A stretch of 64,000 nucleotides of DNA from Nilaparvata lugens (lineage: Eukaryota > Arthropoda > Insecta > Hemiptera > Delphacidae): NCBI RefSeq assembly GCF_014356525.2, contig NC_052511.1, forward strand, positions 16,353,942 through 16,417,941, in the 5' to 3' direction. Each line of letters starts with the position of its first letter. Position 1 is the first letter of the stretch. The translations under genes and the position numbers were made by a program. The notes below the pieces were generated by a model that was not told the origin of the DNA, ran no database searches, and saw nothing but the letters and a program-made list of their open reading frames with translations. This document shows positions 54,055 to 64,000 of the stretch, in pieces.

Positions 54055-55000
54055 TCGAGCATAAAATTACACAAAAATAACATTTCAAATATAAGAATTC
54101 TCGCCAACTTAGAAACGATCTATTCTTACATTTTACTTCATTTAATTGATTAAAAATAAATAAATGGCAATGGTAATTATTCATTATAAAATAAAAAATG
54201 GTAGATTATAGTGATACTTATGATGATATTGATGTTATCAGATTAGATTATATTGATGTTATAAATTTATAATTTTTTTATTTTAATTGCAAGCTGAATG
54301 TGAGTCGGAACTGGCAATAGCCTAATCACTGTTTAAAGAAGAAGAAGAAGAAGAAGAAGAAGAAGAAGAAGAAGAAGAGAAGAAGAAGAAGAAGAGAAGA
54401 AGAAGAAGAAGAAGAAGAAGAAGAAGAAGAAGAAGAAGAAGAAGAAGAGAAGAAGAGAAGAAGAAGAGAAGAAGAAGAGAAGAAGAAGAAGAAGAAGAAG
54501 AAGAGAGAAGAAGAAGAGAAGAAGAAGAAGAAGAAGAAGAAGAAAGAAGAAGAAGAAGAAGAAGAGAAGAAGAAGAAGAAGAAGAAGAAGAGAAGAAGAA
54601 GAAGAAGAAGAGAAGAAGAAGAAGAAGAAGAGAAGAAGAAGAAGAAGAAGAGAAGAAGAAGAAGAAGAAGAAGAAGAAGAGAAGAAGAAGAAGAAGAAGA
54701 AGAAGAAGAAGAAGAAGAAGAAGAAGAAGAAGAAGAAGAAGAAAGAAGAGAAGAAGAGAAGAAGAAGAAGAAGAAGAAGGAAGAAGAAGAAGAAGAAGAA
54801 GAAGACGAAGAAGAAGAAGAAGAGAAGAAGAAGAGAAGAGAAGAAGAAGAAGAAGAAGAAGAAGAAGAAGAAGAAGAAGAAGAAGAAGAAGAAGAAGAAG
54901 AAGAAGAAGAAGGAAGAAGAAGAAGAAGAAATTAATTGAACAAGTGAAACTCCATTGAATGAAAACGACTAGACAATATGAAAAACACTAATTTATCAGA
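54055..55000. repeat. Dispersed repeat E, copy 2, split by an insertion
   Basis: The left half (54055-54160) and right half (54931-55000) match copy 1. Between AAAAATAAA (to 54160) and ATTAATTGAA (54931) lies about 770 bp absent from copy 1, of which the last 595 are GAA microsatellite. Confidence 0.75.
54336..54930 (+). repeat. (GAA)n microsatellite, about 595 bp, with a 20-bp higher-order unit
   Basis: Purine-only AAG/GAA repeat with single-unit breaks of the form GAGAAG. Between about 54600 and 54670 the exact 20-mer AGAAGAAGAAGAAGAAGAAG recurs at a regular 20-bp interval. Confidence 0.97.
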
Positions 55001-55115
55001 ACAATTTGGGATACTAGTTTTGATTGTTATACATCATTATAAATCCCTAGTTAATTGAAGCTCAAGTAGTGAGCAGCAGAATATATACTGGACATCAGCT
55101 GTTGACCAATGTTAA

Positions 55116-55198
55116 TTGAGCTCTACTGTTTTTGGCCGAGACTAGACACGCCCCTGTATTCCAGCTCTCTAGTCTCGGCCAATGACAGTAGATCTCAA
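55116..55198. repeat. Small foldback element
   Basis: TTGAGCTCTACTGTTTTTGG (left) pairs with CCAATGACAGTAGATCTCAA (right). Inner arms GGCCGAGACTAGA/TCTAGTCTCGGCC are perfect. 83 bp in total. Confidence 0.8.
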
Positions 55199-55497
55199 GA
55201 CTTGTCATTGGCCAAACGTAGGGCTTCATCCGTACTATAATAATGTTCAAGCTCTCAGTTCACTTGAGATGGTAAATCACAAACTGTTCTCGAAAATAAT
55301 GCATTAAATTTGAAAATCTTCAGTCAATCAGCCAGTATTTCCTAAATCAACACATACTTGAAATATTCCATGTTGTGGATTCATTCAATTTTTTTATCAG
55401 CTCTACAGAAAATTATTGTCACGTTGCTATCACATATCATGCCTTCATGTAAATAGAATGGCTTGATAAAATCACTTCGCTTATATGGGCTACTTGA

Positions 55498-55767
55498 TTC
55501 AAATAAAAACAATATAAAAACGTTTAGTACCATTTTATAAGAAACTTTAAAATATTCCAACGACAAGGTTCGACCATAGGTCATTTTCAAGTTGAAATGT
55601 AAAAAAAACAAATTTATACTAGATAATATGATATGTCCATATTATCTAGTATCAGTTTGTTTATTTTTCACATTTCAACTTAAAAATTACCTATGGTCGA
55701 AACTAGTCTTAAAATATTTTAAAGCTTTTAATAAAAGGGTACTAAAAGTTTTTATATTGATTTTAAT
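55498..55767. mobile_element. 270-bp hairpin element with GGTCGAAAC motif
   Basis: Arms of about 125 bp: the left starts ATTCAAATAAAAACAATATA and the right ends TTTTTATATTGATTTTAAT. The centre AGATAATATGATATGTCCAT is nearly palindromic. The right arm reads ACCTATGGTCGAAACTAGTC. The fragment at 23899-24087 is a relative. GACC-loop-GGTC followed by CGAAAC resembles stem II and the GAAAC core of a hammerhead ribozyme as found in Penelope-like retroelements, though the CUGAUGA strand is not preserved. MITE is the alternative. Confidence 0.65.
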
Positions 55768-57110
55768 GGCTCATAACTATCTCTAGTTCTCTACCGTCAT
55801 GCTATGATGGAAATTCTCACATGCAGTGAGTCTCCAGTTTTCTTATGCCTTCTCTTCGAATTATTTCCCCACACATCGTTCAGTCATCATCTTCCAAATT
55901 CGTCATTAACTGATCGATTAAACCTATCATCGATTCAAATTACCGCTGCGATAGTGACTCCGATCGAGACACCTGATAACAAACATTGATAACTTGGCCT
56001 ACAGCAACCTCCGGATGTTCTTGGTGGATGCTTGATAAGGTTATTTTTCCTAAAAGCATTCAGCGGAGCTGTAGTCGTTAAGAACTTGCGGTTGCCTCTG
56101 ATTACTCGTCTCACTCTAGCCTGCTGCTGCGACAAAAGATTCTCTCTGTCTGTTTTTTCTTCATCTTGTCCTCAATCTCGTCACTTGAAAATGACAACCT
56201 TCCTTCTCGTGAGGAGGAGGTTGCAAGGTTTTCCGATCAGCGTCATCATTACTCATTTGCTTTTTCACTTACGCCTCTTGCAGTTTTTGCACCTTGCCTT
56301 GATTATTACACTTCTTCCTGTTCTGCTGCTTCCTCGACACTTTTTCTCCACTATCATCCTCCACTCACCTCTTCTCAACACACATCGCAACATTCTTTGA
56401 ACTTCTCACGGGGCGTTTCTAAGAAAACTGCAGAAAAAACGTCTTGTATCTTATCTCTCGGTCTGCACTCCACCCATGTATTCCTCGTTAACTGGTACAC
56501 GTGTCTTCCTCTCGTAATGTATGCTTTCCAGGGCTGGCTGGCAACCAGCGTTTCTTATCTACCACACACTTCTTCGACCTCATGCATTCGATTCGACACA
56601 AAAACTTCGTTGCTGTGTTACACGGAAGTGGTACGGTACTCACTACCAATGAATAGTCTACGTTTTACAGTTTCTACAACTTATCGGAAACAAAATGATA
56701 CGCTATGAGATCTCTGCTCAAGAATTGTTTGCATAGTACGTAAAGCTCCTGTACAATTATGCAAGTAATCATGCAAGGCTGTGCATTCCGGACATTTGTT
56801 ATTGAACAAGTAGGCTTGTAGTGAAGAGATCAATGTACAAGTGATACGAGTGCAATAAAATATTGAACAAGAAGAATTTCTTGGCTAAACAACATCCGAT
56901 CCTGGTGTGGGAAAAGCTCCATAGAAATATTTCGTATTGCCGTGCATAAATTGAAAATCGCCATGATGATCGCCCACGTTCGTAGCGGACAGGCACAATA
57001 ATAGGAGGAAGAGAAAATCCTGAAATCTTCTATAAATTTATGAACAGGAATTCCATTAATTGGGACGAATAATCGTCAAGCTTCCCAACTAGTGATTGTC
57101 TAATCAAGCC
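55768..57110. other. Unassigned, less AT-rich segment with open frames
   Basis: Frames at 56032-56400 and 56166-56708 (180 codons, plus) and 56799-56996 (minus) are among the longest not explained by simple repeats. They overlap, contain no recognised domain and show S/T/H/L-rich composition. A relic exon or transposon gene is possible; chance is at least as likely. Confidence 0.2.
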
Positions 57111-57120
57111 GAAAATGTGT

Positions 57121-57181
57121 GGTTGTATATATTGTATTGCGTTAACTTGAATAATAAAGCATTATTTCTATTCTATTCTAA
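57121..57181 (+). mobile_element. Non-LTR retrotransposon tail
   Basis: GTTAACTTGAATAATAAAGC followed by (TTCTA)n. AATAAA-like signal plus short tandem tail. Confidence 0.4.
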
Positions 57182-58426
57182 TCGTCAGGCCATAGCTTAT
57201 TTGATTGATAGATATAGAATAAATTCAAGATTTCACAGAAGTTTTTTTTCTGTTATTGATTCAAGTAATATGTAAAAAAATATTCGTTTTCGTTCGAAAC
57301 TTACTTATCTATGAGAACCAAATGACAACCAATTTATCATCAATCATCATCAATTTAGCTTATTCTTCCATTTGAAATTTAACCAAAAATCATCACGATG
57401 CATTAAGAATGAGCATCACGATGATATAAAAAAGTACCTATGGATATAATGGGAAATGTTGATAGTAATAAAATTATTTTAATGAAGCATTGTAGTTTGT
57501 AGTGGAAACATGGCAGGTGAGAGGAAACGAGAACCTTATATGAAAAAAAATAACTTTATTGTTTATTTTATGTAATGAATTAAACTATTTTGTGCATACT
57601 TGCTGAAGGCTCAACACAATCATTCATTCATTCATTTATTTTTTCATCATACATCATACTGGCCTTGTATCCCAGATTCCCGCACAATTTCTCAAGAGGA
57701 AGGTCAGAATATTCAAGTCACTAGTATCTTTCGACATTTGATGAAGGGGAAATTTTCGAGCCATTGCGTCATTGTGGCTGAAGCTCGCTCGTTATCGGCC
57801 GGTTTCGAGCAATTTCCCTCTATAAAGGGGAAATACTCGTCTCGAGAACTCAAATTTCAAGTGTTCGCCTCAAATCTGATCCAAGTATAGTACAAAAGAG
57901 AAATGAGACAGTCTACCAATGTCCAATTCTTCAAAAGATTCGGGGAGTCCCACGAACAAACAACCAGCTACTGCTTACACCATTACACAAATCAGCGACG
58001 ATTCCGAAGCTATTCTTCTGAGAGAATTCACTGTTCTATTCACAAAAGAAGTCGTGTATTATGAGTGATCTCCGATTTTCACCCTTCATTGAACCAGCAT
58101 AGATTCCACTTCTCACTTTAGTTCAAAAAGACGATCACTATGCAACTATGATCAAAAAGATGTACTTTTTGATTCGTTCTAGGTGAGGAGTACTATTCTT
58201 TGAAATAATTGTAAAGTTAACATTTCAAGAGTTTGTAACATGTTGTTTTTTGAGAATAGAAACTTTTTCATTCATTCAATCATTCAACTTGAAAATAAAT
58301 ATTTTTTTCAACTCGCCAATTCCATCACTTTTGGTAGTATTGATAAAGATTTGTTACGTTTATTCCAAATGCTGAAAGTTATTGAGCAGCATTTGATTCA
58401 AATAATCACTTTGAATGTCTGATTAT
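57182..58426. other. Unassigned sequence
   Basis: No gene is supported. (CATT)n occurs at about 57620-57640. Short frames lack motifs. Confidence 0.4.
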
Positions 58427-58474
58427 GACAAAGTTTCATTCCAATCCGAGAAAGTATAAATAATTGAAACGTAT

Positions 58475-58651
58475 ATAAGTTGTCAAAGATATTATTAAAA
58501 AAATTTAAGTTTCCGGTTGTAACAATTGAATCGGTATCATAATAATATAATAAATAAAGTTCCATTCATTAAAGTATCATTATATTATGATGATACTCAT
58601 TCAATTGTTAGAACCGGAAATGAAATTTTCATAATATTTTTGACAACTTAT
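58475..58651. repeat. Hairpin element, arms of about 65-70 bp
   Basis: ATAAGTTGTCAAAGATATTA pairs with TAATATTTTTGACAACTTAT-like sequence at the right, and TTTCCGGTTGTAACAATTGA with TCAATTGTTAGAACCGGAAA. Loop about 40 bp. Non-coding. Confidence 0.8.
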
Positions 58652-59024
58652 CCTATGCTATTAAACGAGCAATTTCTGTTTATATGTTTGTATTTCACCG
58701 GAGATCCAAAAATTGCTCTAACGATTCTCACGAAATTCAGAACATAGTAGGTTTATAATATAAAAATTCGATTACACTAGATCTCATCCTGGGATAGCTT
58801 GCTGAAGGACATTGAAAGGATAATATTATTATTCATCCTTTGAAAAACAGGTAATAATAATTATTTCGTCGTCTGTTGATGATGGAAGTGAGTGAGCGAG
58901 TTCATGTGTATGCAGTAAGAATATAATGTAATTACATTCGATCCTCAGTGTGTGTATGGGACTGTGTCAAAATTATGACTCAGCTGTTGAACTTTTGTAA
59001 TCATTCAATCAGGTAGCCTACTTA

Positions 59025-59164
59025 GTGCCGGTTGCAAAAAAGCCGGGTTATTTTTAATCCTGATTGATTCCAGTAGATCCATCTTTTTGAAATGGTCTTC
59101 ACTGATTTGGTTCACGTGAAATTAATCAGGATTAAAATTTAACCGGCTTTTGTGCAACCGGGCC
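59025..59164. mobile_element. MITE with GGCCCGGTTGCAC-type ends
   Basis: The left arm GTGCCGGTTGCAAAAAAGCC pairs with GGCTTTTGTGCAACCGGGCC. Arms continue through TTTTTAATCCTGATTGATT against AATTAATCAGGATTAAAAT. 140 bp, non-coding. Target duplication unclear. Confidence 0.8.
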
Positions 59165-59377
59165 TTTGTGAAGGAAAGTTTTGCATTCCTATGGGAATCA
59201 ATTCTAATCCACTGTGATTGATAGAACATTCCTGTATGAACTAAGAATATTATTATAATTTCTTCTTACGTAATAAATTTTTATGCTTTTGTTCTCCAGA
59301 GCGAAGCTTGGTCCCCGATATTATACAAGTAAGTAAGTTTCAATTTATACTTTCTCGGATTGGAATGAAACTTTGTC

Positions 59378-60799
59378 AAATAGTATCCCAGATAGGGAAA
59401 ATAGAAGCGACTTATAACAATGCTGCATTACAAATAACATTTTAGCAAAGTGATTAGTAGTAAGCGATGTGACCGCCAGAGTTCGTGGTGGTCATCAGTG
59501 CTCGGCAATTATAACGTCAATTTCAACGTCACAATCATAACAGTTTCACGGTAATGAAGTCATTAAGACTTTGAAAGGGTGTGACGGTCAAATGTAATTT
59601 TGACAGGGAAATCCTAAGTGAATCTGACCAGTTATCCCGGCTAATTCATTAAATTTGATGGGATCGGCTCGTTAGATACCTATGGAAGGGAAGGGAGCGA
59701 AGCGAATATCTGTTCGAATTGTTTCATCTTGATGTCATCAGTGCAACAACTTGCTGGACATGACAGATGTTGATCCTCTGAAGTTTCATGTTGACAACTT
59801 TTAAACTTTTAGGAGTTTTAACATTTGGCATGCTACAACAGTGAATGTGAATATTTGGCTCATTACAGAGTACAATAATAACTAGGAAAATGTTTACTAC
59901 CCAACATTAATTTTTTTCAAGGTCATTAAACTCTTGTCAAATCAGTTGAAGCTCCGATATTCCACGCAAAATTTGTAGAAAGCTTCTCAATGCTACTTAA
60001 AAATTTCATTCAAATAAATTTGTGATTGTGAAATTGGGGTAAATTCATAAGTATCAATCAAGTATCAATAAATATCAAGTAATCACGTAATTCGAAGGTC
60101 AATGAGTTTTGGTATTCTAGTTTAAAACAAATTTTTTCATGTTAATATTCTCATGTTTTTCCCTTGTGATAATCCCACGGTTAATCACCGTCCCCTTCAA
60201 TGGATTTTGCTATACATGGCAGGAGTAAATTATTGCTCAATTATTCATTTATTGCATTAAATGGCAAAAAAATGTGCTGATAGAAAAATCAGTGCACAAT
60301 TACAATAACGCATAATTATTAAACATGTATTACTGGTCGGAAATATGAAATTTATCAATTAAGATCTTTGATCTTTCAATAGTAGACATAGAAAAAAATT
60401 CGTTACAAGTATAAAGAAATTTTTATTTTTTTGAACTTTCAATTTATCATCAATAACGATCTAAATCTGATTGCTCCCTCTTCAGTGTTGGCAGTGTTGA
60501 AGTTTACAAGTGGTGGAGCTGTCTATTAATGAAATCATCTCACTCTTCTATTAAAATATGTTAGACTACTTTATCTATTGAAAAATGTGAATTGGAAACC
60601 AGTTTCGAATAAGTAACTTGATCTGAGAAATCTCTGGAGAACAAGGCTCACTTTTACTGTTGTATATCCGGCAGCTATTACAGACAGACTACTGATCTTC
60701 TTCAGACAACAGCCAACTCCTCCAAGCCATCTTCCAATAAAATAAACAAAATAGGAGAAAAGAATTTCCGTATCCTGCACAGTTACCATCTCAAATATG
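59378..60799. other. Unassigned sequence
   Basis: No gene or bounded element recognised. A 72-codon minus-strand frame at 60571-60789 lacks a recognised domain. Confidence 0.4.
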
Positions 60800-61130
60800 G
60801 CGGAAACCGAGGCTAAAAACGCCGCTAGAATCTCATTATCATAATCAGTATAACTTCACCAGCTGACAGAACCCTCGCTCTATTATTTTCAAAAAGAGTT
60901 TTATATTTTCATCCCCTGCCCTTTTTGGGGATGATAAACTTGCGGGCAGCTTTCCAAACGCCTCTACCCTCCCGAAAATCTTTCATTCGCAATGGTTTAG
61001 TCGCCCTTTTTCAAGACAGTCTTGTTCTCTTTACCTTTTTACAACTTGAAAATCGTTATCGGGGCTGTATGTAGGAAATATTCTTTCCCTTCATGACAAT
61101 CGCCACATATATCATTGCAGTCAGAGGCCA
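60800..61130. other. Less AT-rich, apparently unique island
   Basis: High-complexity sequence with CGGAAACCGAGGCTAAAAAC and GGGGATGATAAACTTGCGGG. No frame or repeat recognised. Candidate conserved sequence. Confidence 0.3.
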
Positions 61131-61466
61131 ATGTGCAATAATCTTTGATTATTTCAGCCCCGGGGAAGCCGATTTCATTTGCTTACTGACTTCTAGACGA
61201 TTAGGTCTGATTTCTTTGCAATTCGTAAGGAACAAAATAATAATTTTGCTCACTTTTTATTCTTCTCTGTATTGTTTTCATTATTAACATCATACACATT
61301 ATAATTGTAGTTATCTTGATATCGAATAAAAAGCCAATATTAAACTGGCAGGGCTGCTATAATGATTTAATGTAATAACACTTCAATAAAAGAATGACAC
61401 TTTTTTATTCTTCATTTCTCTGTATCATTTGATTATTCAAATGTTCTATTATTTGTAGATCTCTTT

Positions 61467-61566
61467 ACAATCTCTCATGAATTCATCGTTGTAAGAAATT
61501 CATACAATAGCTCACTACAATCTCTCATGAATTCATCGTTCTAAGAAATTCATGCAATAGCTCACT
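61467..61566 (+). repeat. Two tandem 50-bp units
   Basis: ACAATCTCTCATGAATTCAT starts at 61467 and 61517, each unit ending CAATAGCTCACT. The units differ at only a few positions, so the duplication is recent. Confidence 0.95.
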
Positions 61567-62690
61567 AAATAGAACAGTTCATGAACCATTTGAAAAAATC
61601 ATTCAATTTTAGAATCCTCCCAATTCCATCTTCAGTAGAAATATTCCCGTTAGGTCAATCAGCATCATCTCATGAGTTTTTCTGGTTAAATGGGAAACAT
61701 TCAGGAACTGAAACCAATTAAGATTGATTAGTGTTTTGTTGATTCGTTCTTAAGAGTAGACTAATGTAATAAAATTGCAATTCTCCGCCCTCTTACTGAG
61801 GTTGGGCTTAAAGAAGGTCTTAAAACCTGTTAAAAAGAGATACAGTGGAAGAAAAGGAGCGTGGGCTATTAGACGAGCAGTGAGAACCTAATTAGAAGGG
61901 TTTGGAATCGTTTTTAGTAAGATTTTATTAACTCGAAGGAAAGGGATTATGGTACATTAGCATCCTCTCAAGGAATAGATGAAGCTGTTGTTCAGTTCAA
62001 TTAATATGCATGAGCTGCGGTTATGCCTGGGATTTAGCCATGCAAATGTGAGATTAGGACATGAATCTATCTCTGAGTCTGAATTACCGCTGTCACTGTT
62101 ATGTTAACTACAGCACAAGGCCCGTGAGTGTTTCAAATTTGAAATTTGTAAGTATAATTATTGTTTGCTCTATGAACAGTTTTGGTAACCGTATTCTTTA
62201 CATTGTATTATACCGTATAACAATTGAATATTCTATTCGATTATGTCCAGAGAAAATGATGATGATGATGATGTGATGATTATGATTCAACTTTGAGGGG
62301 ATTGAATTAGTATCAATCTTGAGACATGTTACAAATAATTCCTTATTGAGAGTTTCATAAGGTTTGTGAATTTTTAGCACGTTAAAACTGTATCCATCGG
62401 ATATCCATTTAATACCCATCAACTAAAAAAGCAAACCAATATCATAGAATACTCCTTTATACCTATAGACTGGCCATTTAATACTTCTCAAAAACTTACC
62501 TTGGACTTAATCATTCATTGTCTGCTATGTTTTTGTTCCACAAAGATTTGTGCTCAATTGAGGACGTTCTCAAGAATCGTTTATCAATAAGGTTTTCAAG
62601 ACAAAATTTTAAATTCACCCATACATTCATATATAACAAATTCTGCTACTCATTCTCGAGAAACTTTTACAACTTTTTCTCGTCTAGCCA
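61567..62690. other. Unassigned sequence
   Basis: No gene is supported. A short (ATG)n run at about 62256-62274 gives an M-run at the end of a 71-codon chance frame. Confidence 0.4.
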
Positions 62691-63300
62691 GCCGTGCATT
62701 CGTCTCTTCTAGCCTGACAGAAATTGCAATAAAGTGTCAGAGTGGCAGAGTTTTCTGATAGCAGCGAAAGTTGACTGTCGAGAATCTCTGTCTAAAAGTC
62801 TGGCCAACTTTCTCAGCACAAAGTGGCGGCAAGTTGGAGTTTCAGTTGCAGATAAGGGAGGGGTCAGGGGGGTTAGGACTTGCAAGCCGGCAGGCACCCA
62901 GACCTGATGCTGCTCCAGAATGTAAATAACATATGCAAGCGGTATCTTGGAGTCGGGGGAGTGTTTTGCAAGAGGCTTCCTAAGCATCTGGCATCAAGTT
63001 GAGGAACTTCAACTTGGCGTAGTCACGTTCCCCCACTTTAAATCCTCCCATGCTTCAGAGCGCCACCTGCGAGCTCCTTGCCCTTTCAAGAGTACCCCCT
63101 CCGACCTCACATTCAATGGAGTACTAATTTTTCCTACCCCATTCTACCAACCCTTTTTCTTTTCTTTCCACCCTCAGTCTCTTTTTAGTTATTCAGCTGA
63201 GAGAGACGATATAAAAATGGTAATGCAGGCAGGCAGCCAACCACAGGTGGAAGCAGGAAGCTCCTCTCAAAGATTCAGACCAGTTTTATTCGACTAGCGC
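62691..63300. other. Less AT-rich island with open frames
   Basis: A 92-codon minus frame (62709-62987) and a 116-codon plus frame (62947-63297) overlap. Neither has a recognised domain. High complexity and lack of repeat signs make it a candidate unique or conserved segment. Confidence 0.25.
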
Positions 63301-64000
63301 TTTTTGCCCCAAATTTTCTTCCCCGAATACGTGGATGGAATTTGAAATGTGCAGGTTGCAAACTTTTGCTTGAAATTAATTTTTTCTAATGTTTTCAGAT
63401 ATTGTTTTTCTTCAACAAAGCTGAAGCTGTTTAAAAACGGTTAGTCGAGAGTTGAGTTTAACTCTCTTTCTTCATATCGTATATGTTAAAGTTATATAAT
63501 ACATATTCTCTATATCGTATATACACACTTTACATCTCACTATACTATATTTCAACTGTATATCATGCTTTATAAATGTATCACATTACTCAACTTTTGA
63601 AACCAGAATGATCGAGTCGTGTATATCATTCTTCTATTCAACTTTTATTCAAATTAAATACATAATTAATTTACATAGTTCTATGTTATATTATTGTGAA
63701 GGCTTCTTCTATGTTATTTGCTTTCCACTGAATTCTCATTGACTCGATTTTTACCGAATTTGAAAACTCTTGACCATAGTCATTTGAATTCAATTGCTCA
63801 GTCATAAATTTTTAATTGTATTGATTCAAAAGCGCATTCTCAAGGTGATTTTATAATTTGACAAGTCTCCTGATGAGGAAGAATTTGGTTAGAGACTCTC
63901 TATAGTATAAATTTCTTGATTAATCTTGTATTATATTGTGAAGTGGGGTGAGGTAAAAAGTATATTAGTTTTGTATTCAAGTTTTGTTCCAATATGGAAC
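63301..64000. other. AT-rich sequence, nothing recognised
   Basis: No gene, RNA or bounded repeat was recognised. 63470-63600 is rich in TATAT-type words (ATATCGTATAT twice). Confidence 0.4.

Larger units (their letters stand above)
58427..59377. repeat. Inverted 35-bp identical repeats bounding about 950 bp
   Basis: GACAAAGTTTCATTCCAATC plus CGAGAAAGTATAAAT at 58427-58461 recurs exactly, inverted, at 59343-59377. The interval contains a hairpin (58475-58651), transposon-like text (CTCTAACGATTCTCACGAAA) and the MITE at 59025. Either a composite TIR element or two inverted copies of one dispersed repeat. Confidence 0.7.

Noticed and set aside
56166..56708. 180-codon frame, considered as a host exon
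   Set aside because: No domain recognised, overlaps a second frame of similar length, no splice context that I can defend. Left as unassigned.
1..64000. CRISPR array, bacterial operon or prophage
   Set aside because: No regularly spaced repeats with unique spacers, no Shine-Dalgarno-led tightly packed genes; composition and elements are those of an animal nuclear genome.

Overview
Eukaryotic, AT-rich, gene-poor nuclear DNA, most likely from an insect; a hemipteran such as a planthopper is a guess from the style of the repeats, not something I can prove. I find no open reading frame that I can defend as a complete host gene. The only clearly coding-derived sequence is a decayed Ty3/gypsy-type LTR retrotransposon (about 28.0-31.86 kb) and a short transposase C-terminus inside a miniature pogo/Tigger-like element (22.2 kb). 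Most other open frames are chance frames or by-products of microsatellites and terminal repeats.

Layout: 0-8.7 kb is low-complexity AT-rich DNA with a tandem duplication, foldbacks, a truncated pogo-like MITE (5.6 kb) and a tiny poly(A) insertion with perfect target-site duplication (7.2 kb). 8.7-9.9 kb holds a minus-strand Helitron-like element and an intact pogo-like MITE whose terminal repeat is internally amplified. 12-19.2 kb has a possible minus-strand first exon, two small inverted-repeat or tRNA-derived elements, a long unassigned stretch and a TA-flanked TIR element sitting between two direct repeats. 19.5-20.7 and 35.1-36.3 kb are two copies of one roughly 1.2-kb repeat. 22-24.4 kb is dense in MITEs, with a promoter-like cluster (23.6 kb) and a 46-bp palindrome containing forkhead-like cores (24.16 kb). 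28-31.9 kb is the LTR element. 34-37.6 kb is further dispersed and tandem repeats. 38.2-40 kb is a very long polypyrimidine tract. 40.4 kb is a MITE with 3-bp TTA duplications. 42.9-44.3 kb is a 1.4-kb TIR element. 45.2 kb is a CpG-containing E-box/E2F cluster. 52.9-55.0 kb is a duplicated repeat in which one copy carries a Helitron and the other carries a GAA microsatellite insertion, about ten bases from the equivalent site. 55-64 kb has more hairpin elements and MITEs.

Nothing here forms an operon or pathway. The window reads as intergenic or intronic sequence built by successive transposon insertions, with several less AT-rich, apparently non-repeated islands (about 4.5, 10.2, 26.6, 33.6, 42.0, 45.0, 47.2, 52.4, 60.9 and 63.0 kb) that are the best places to look for conserved regulatory DNA or exons of a large gene. 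All family names come from terminal sequences and motifs read by eye; no search was run.
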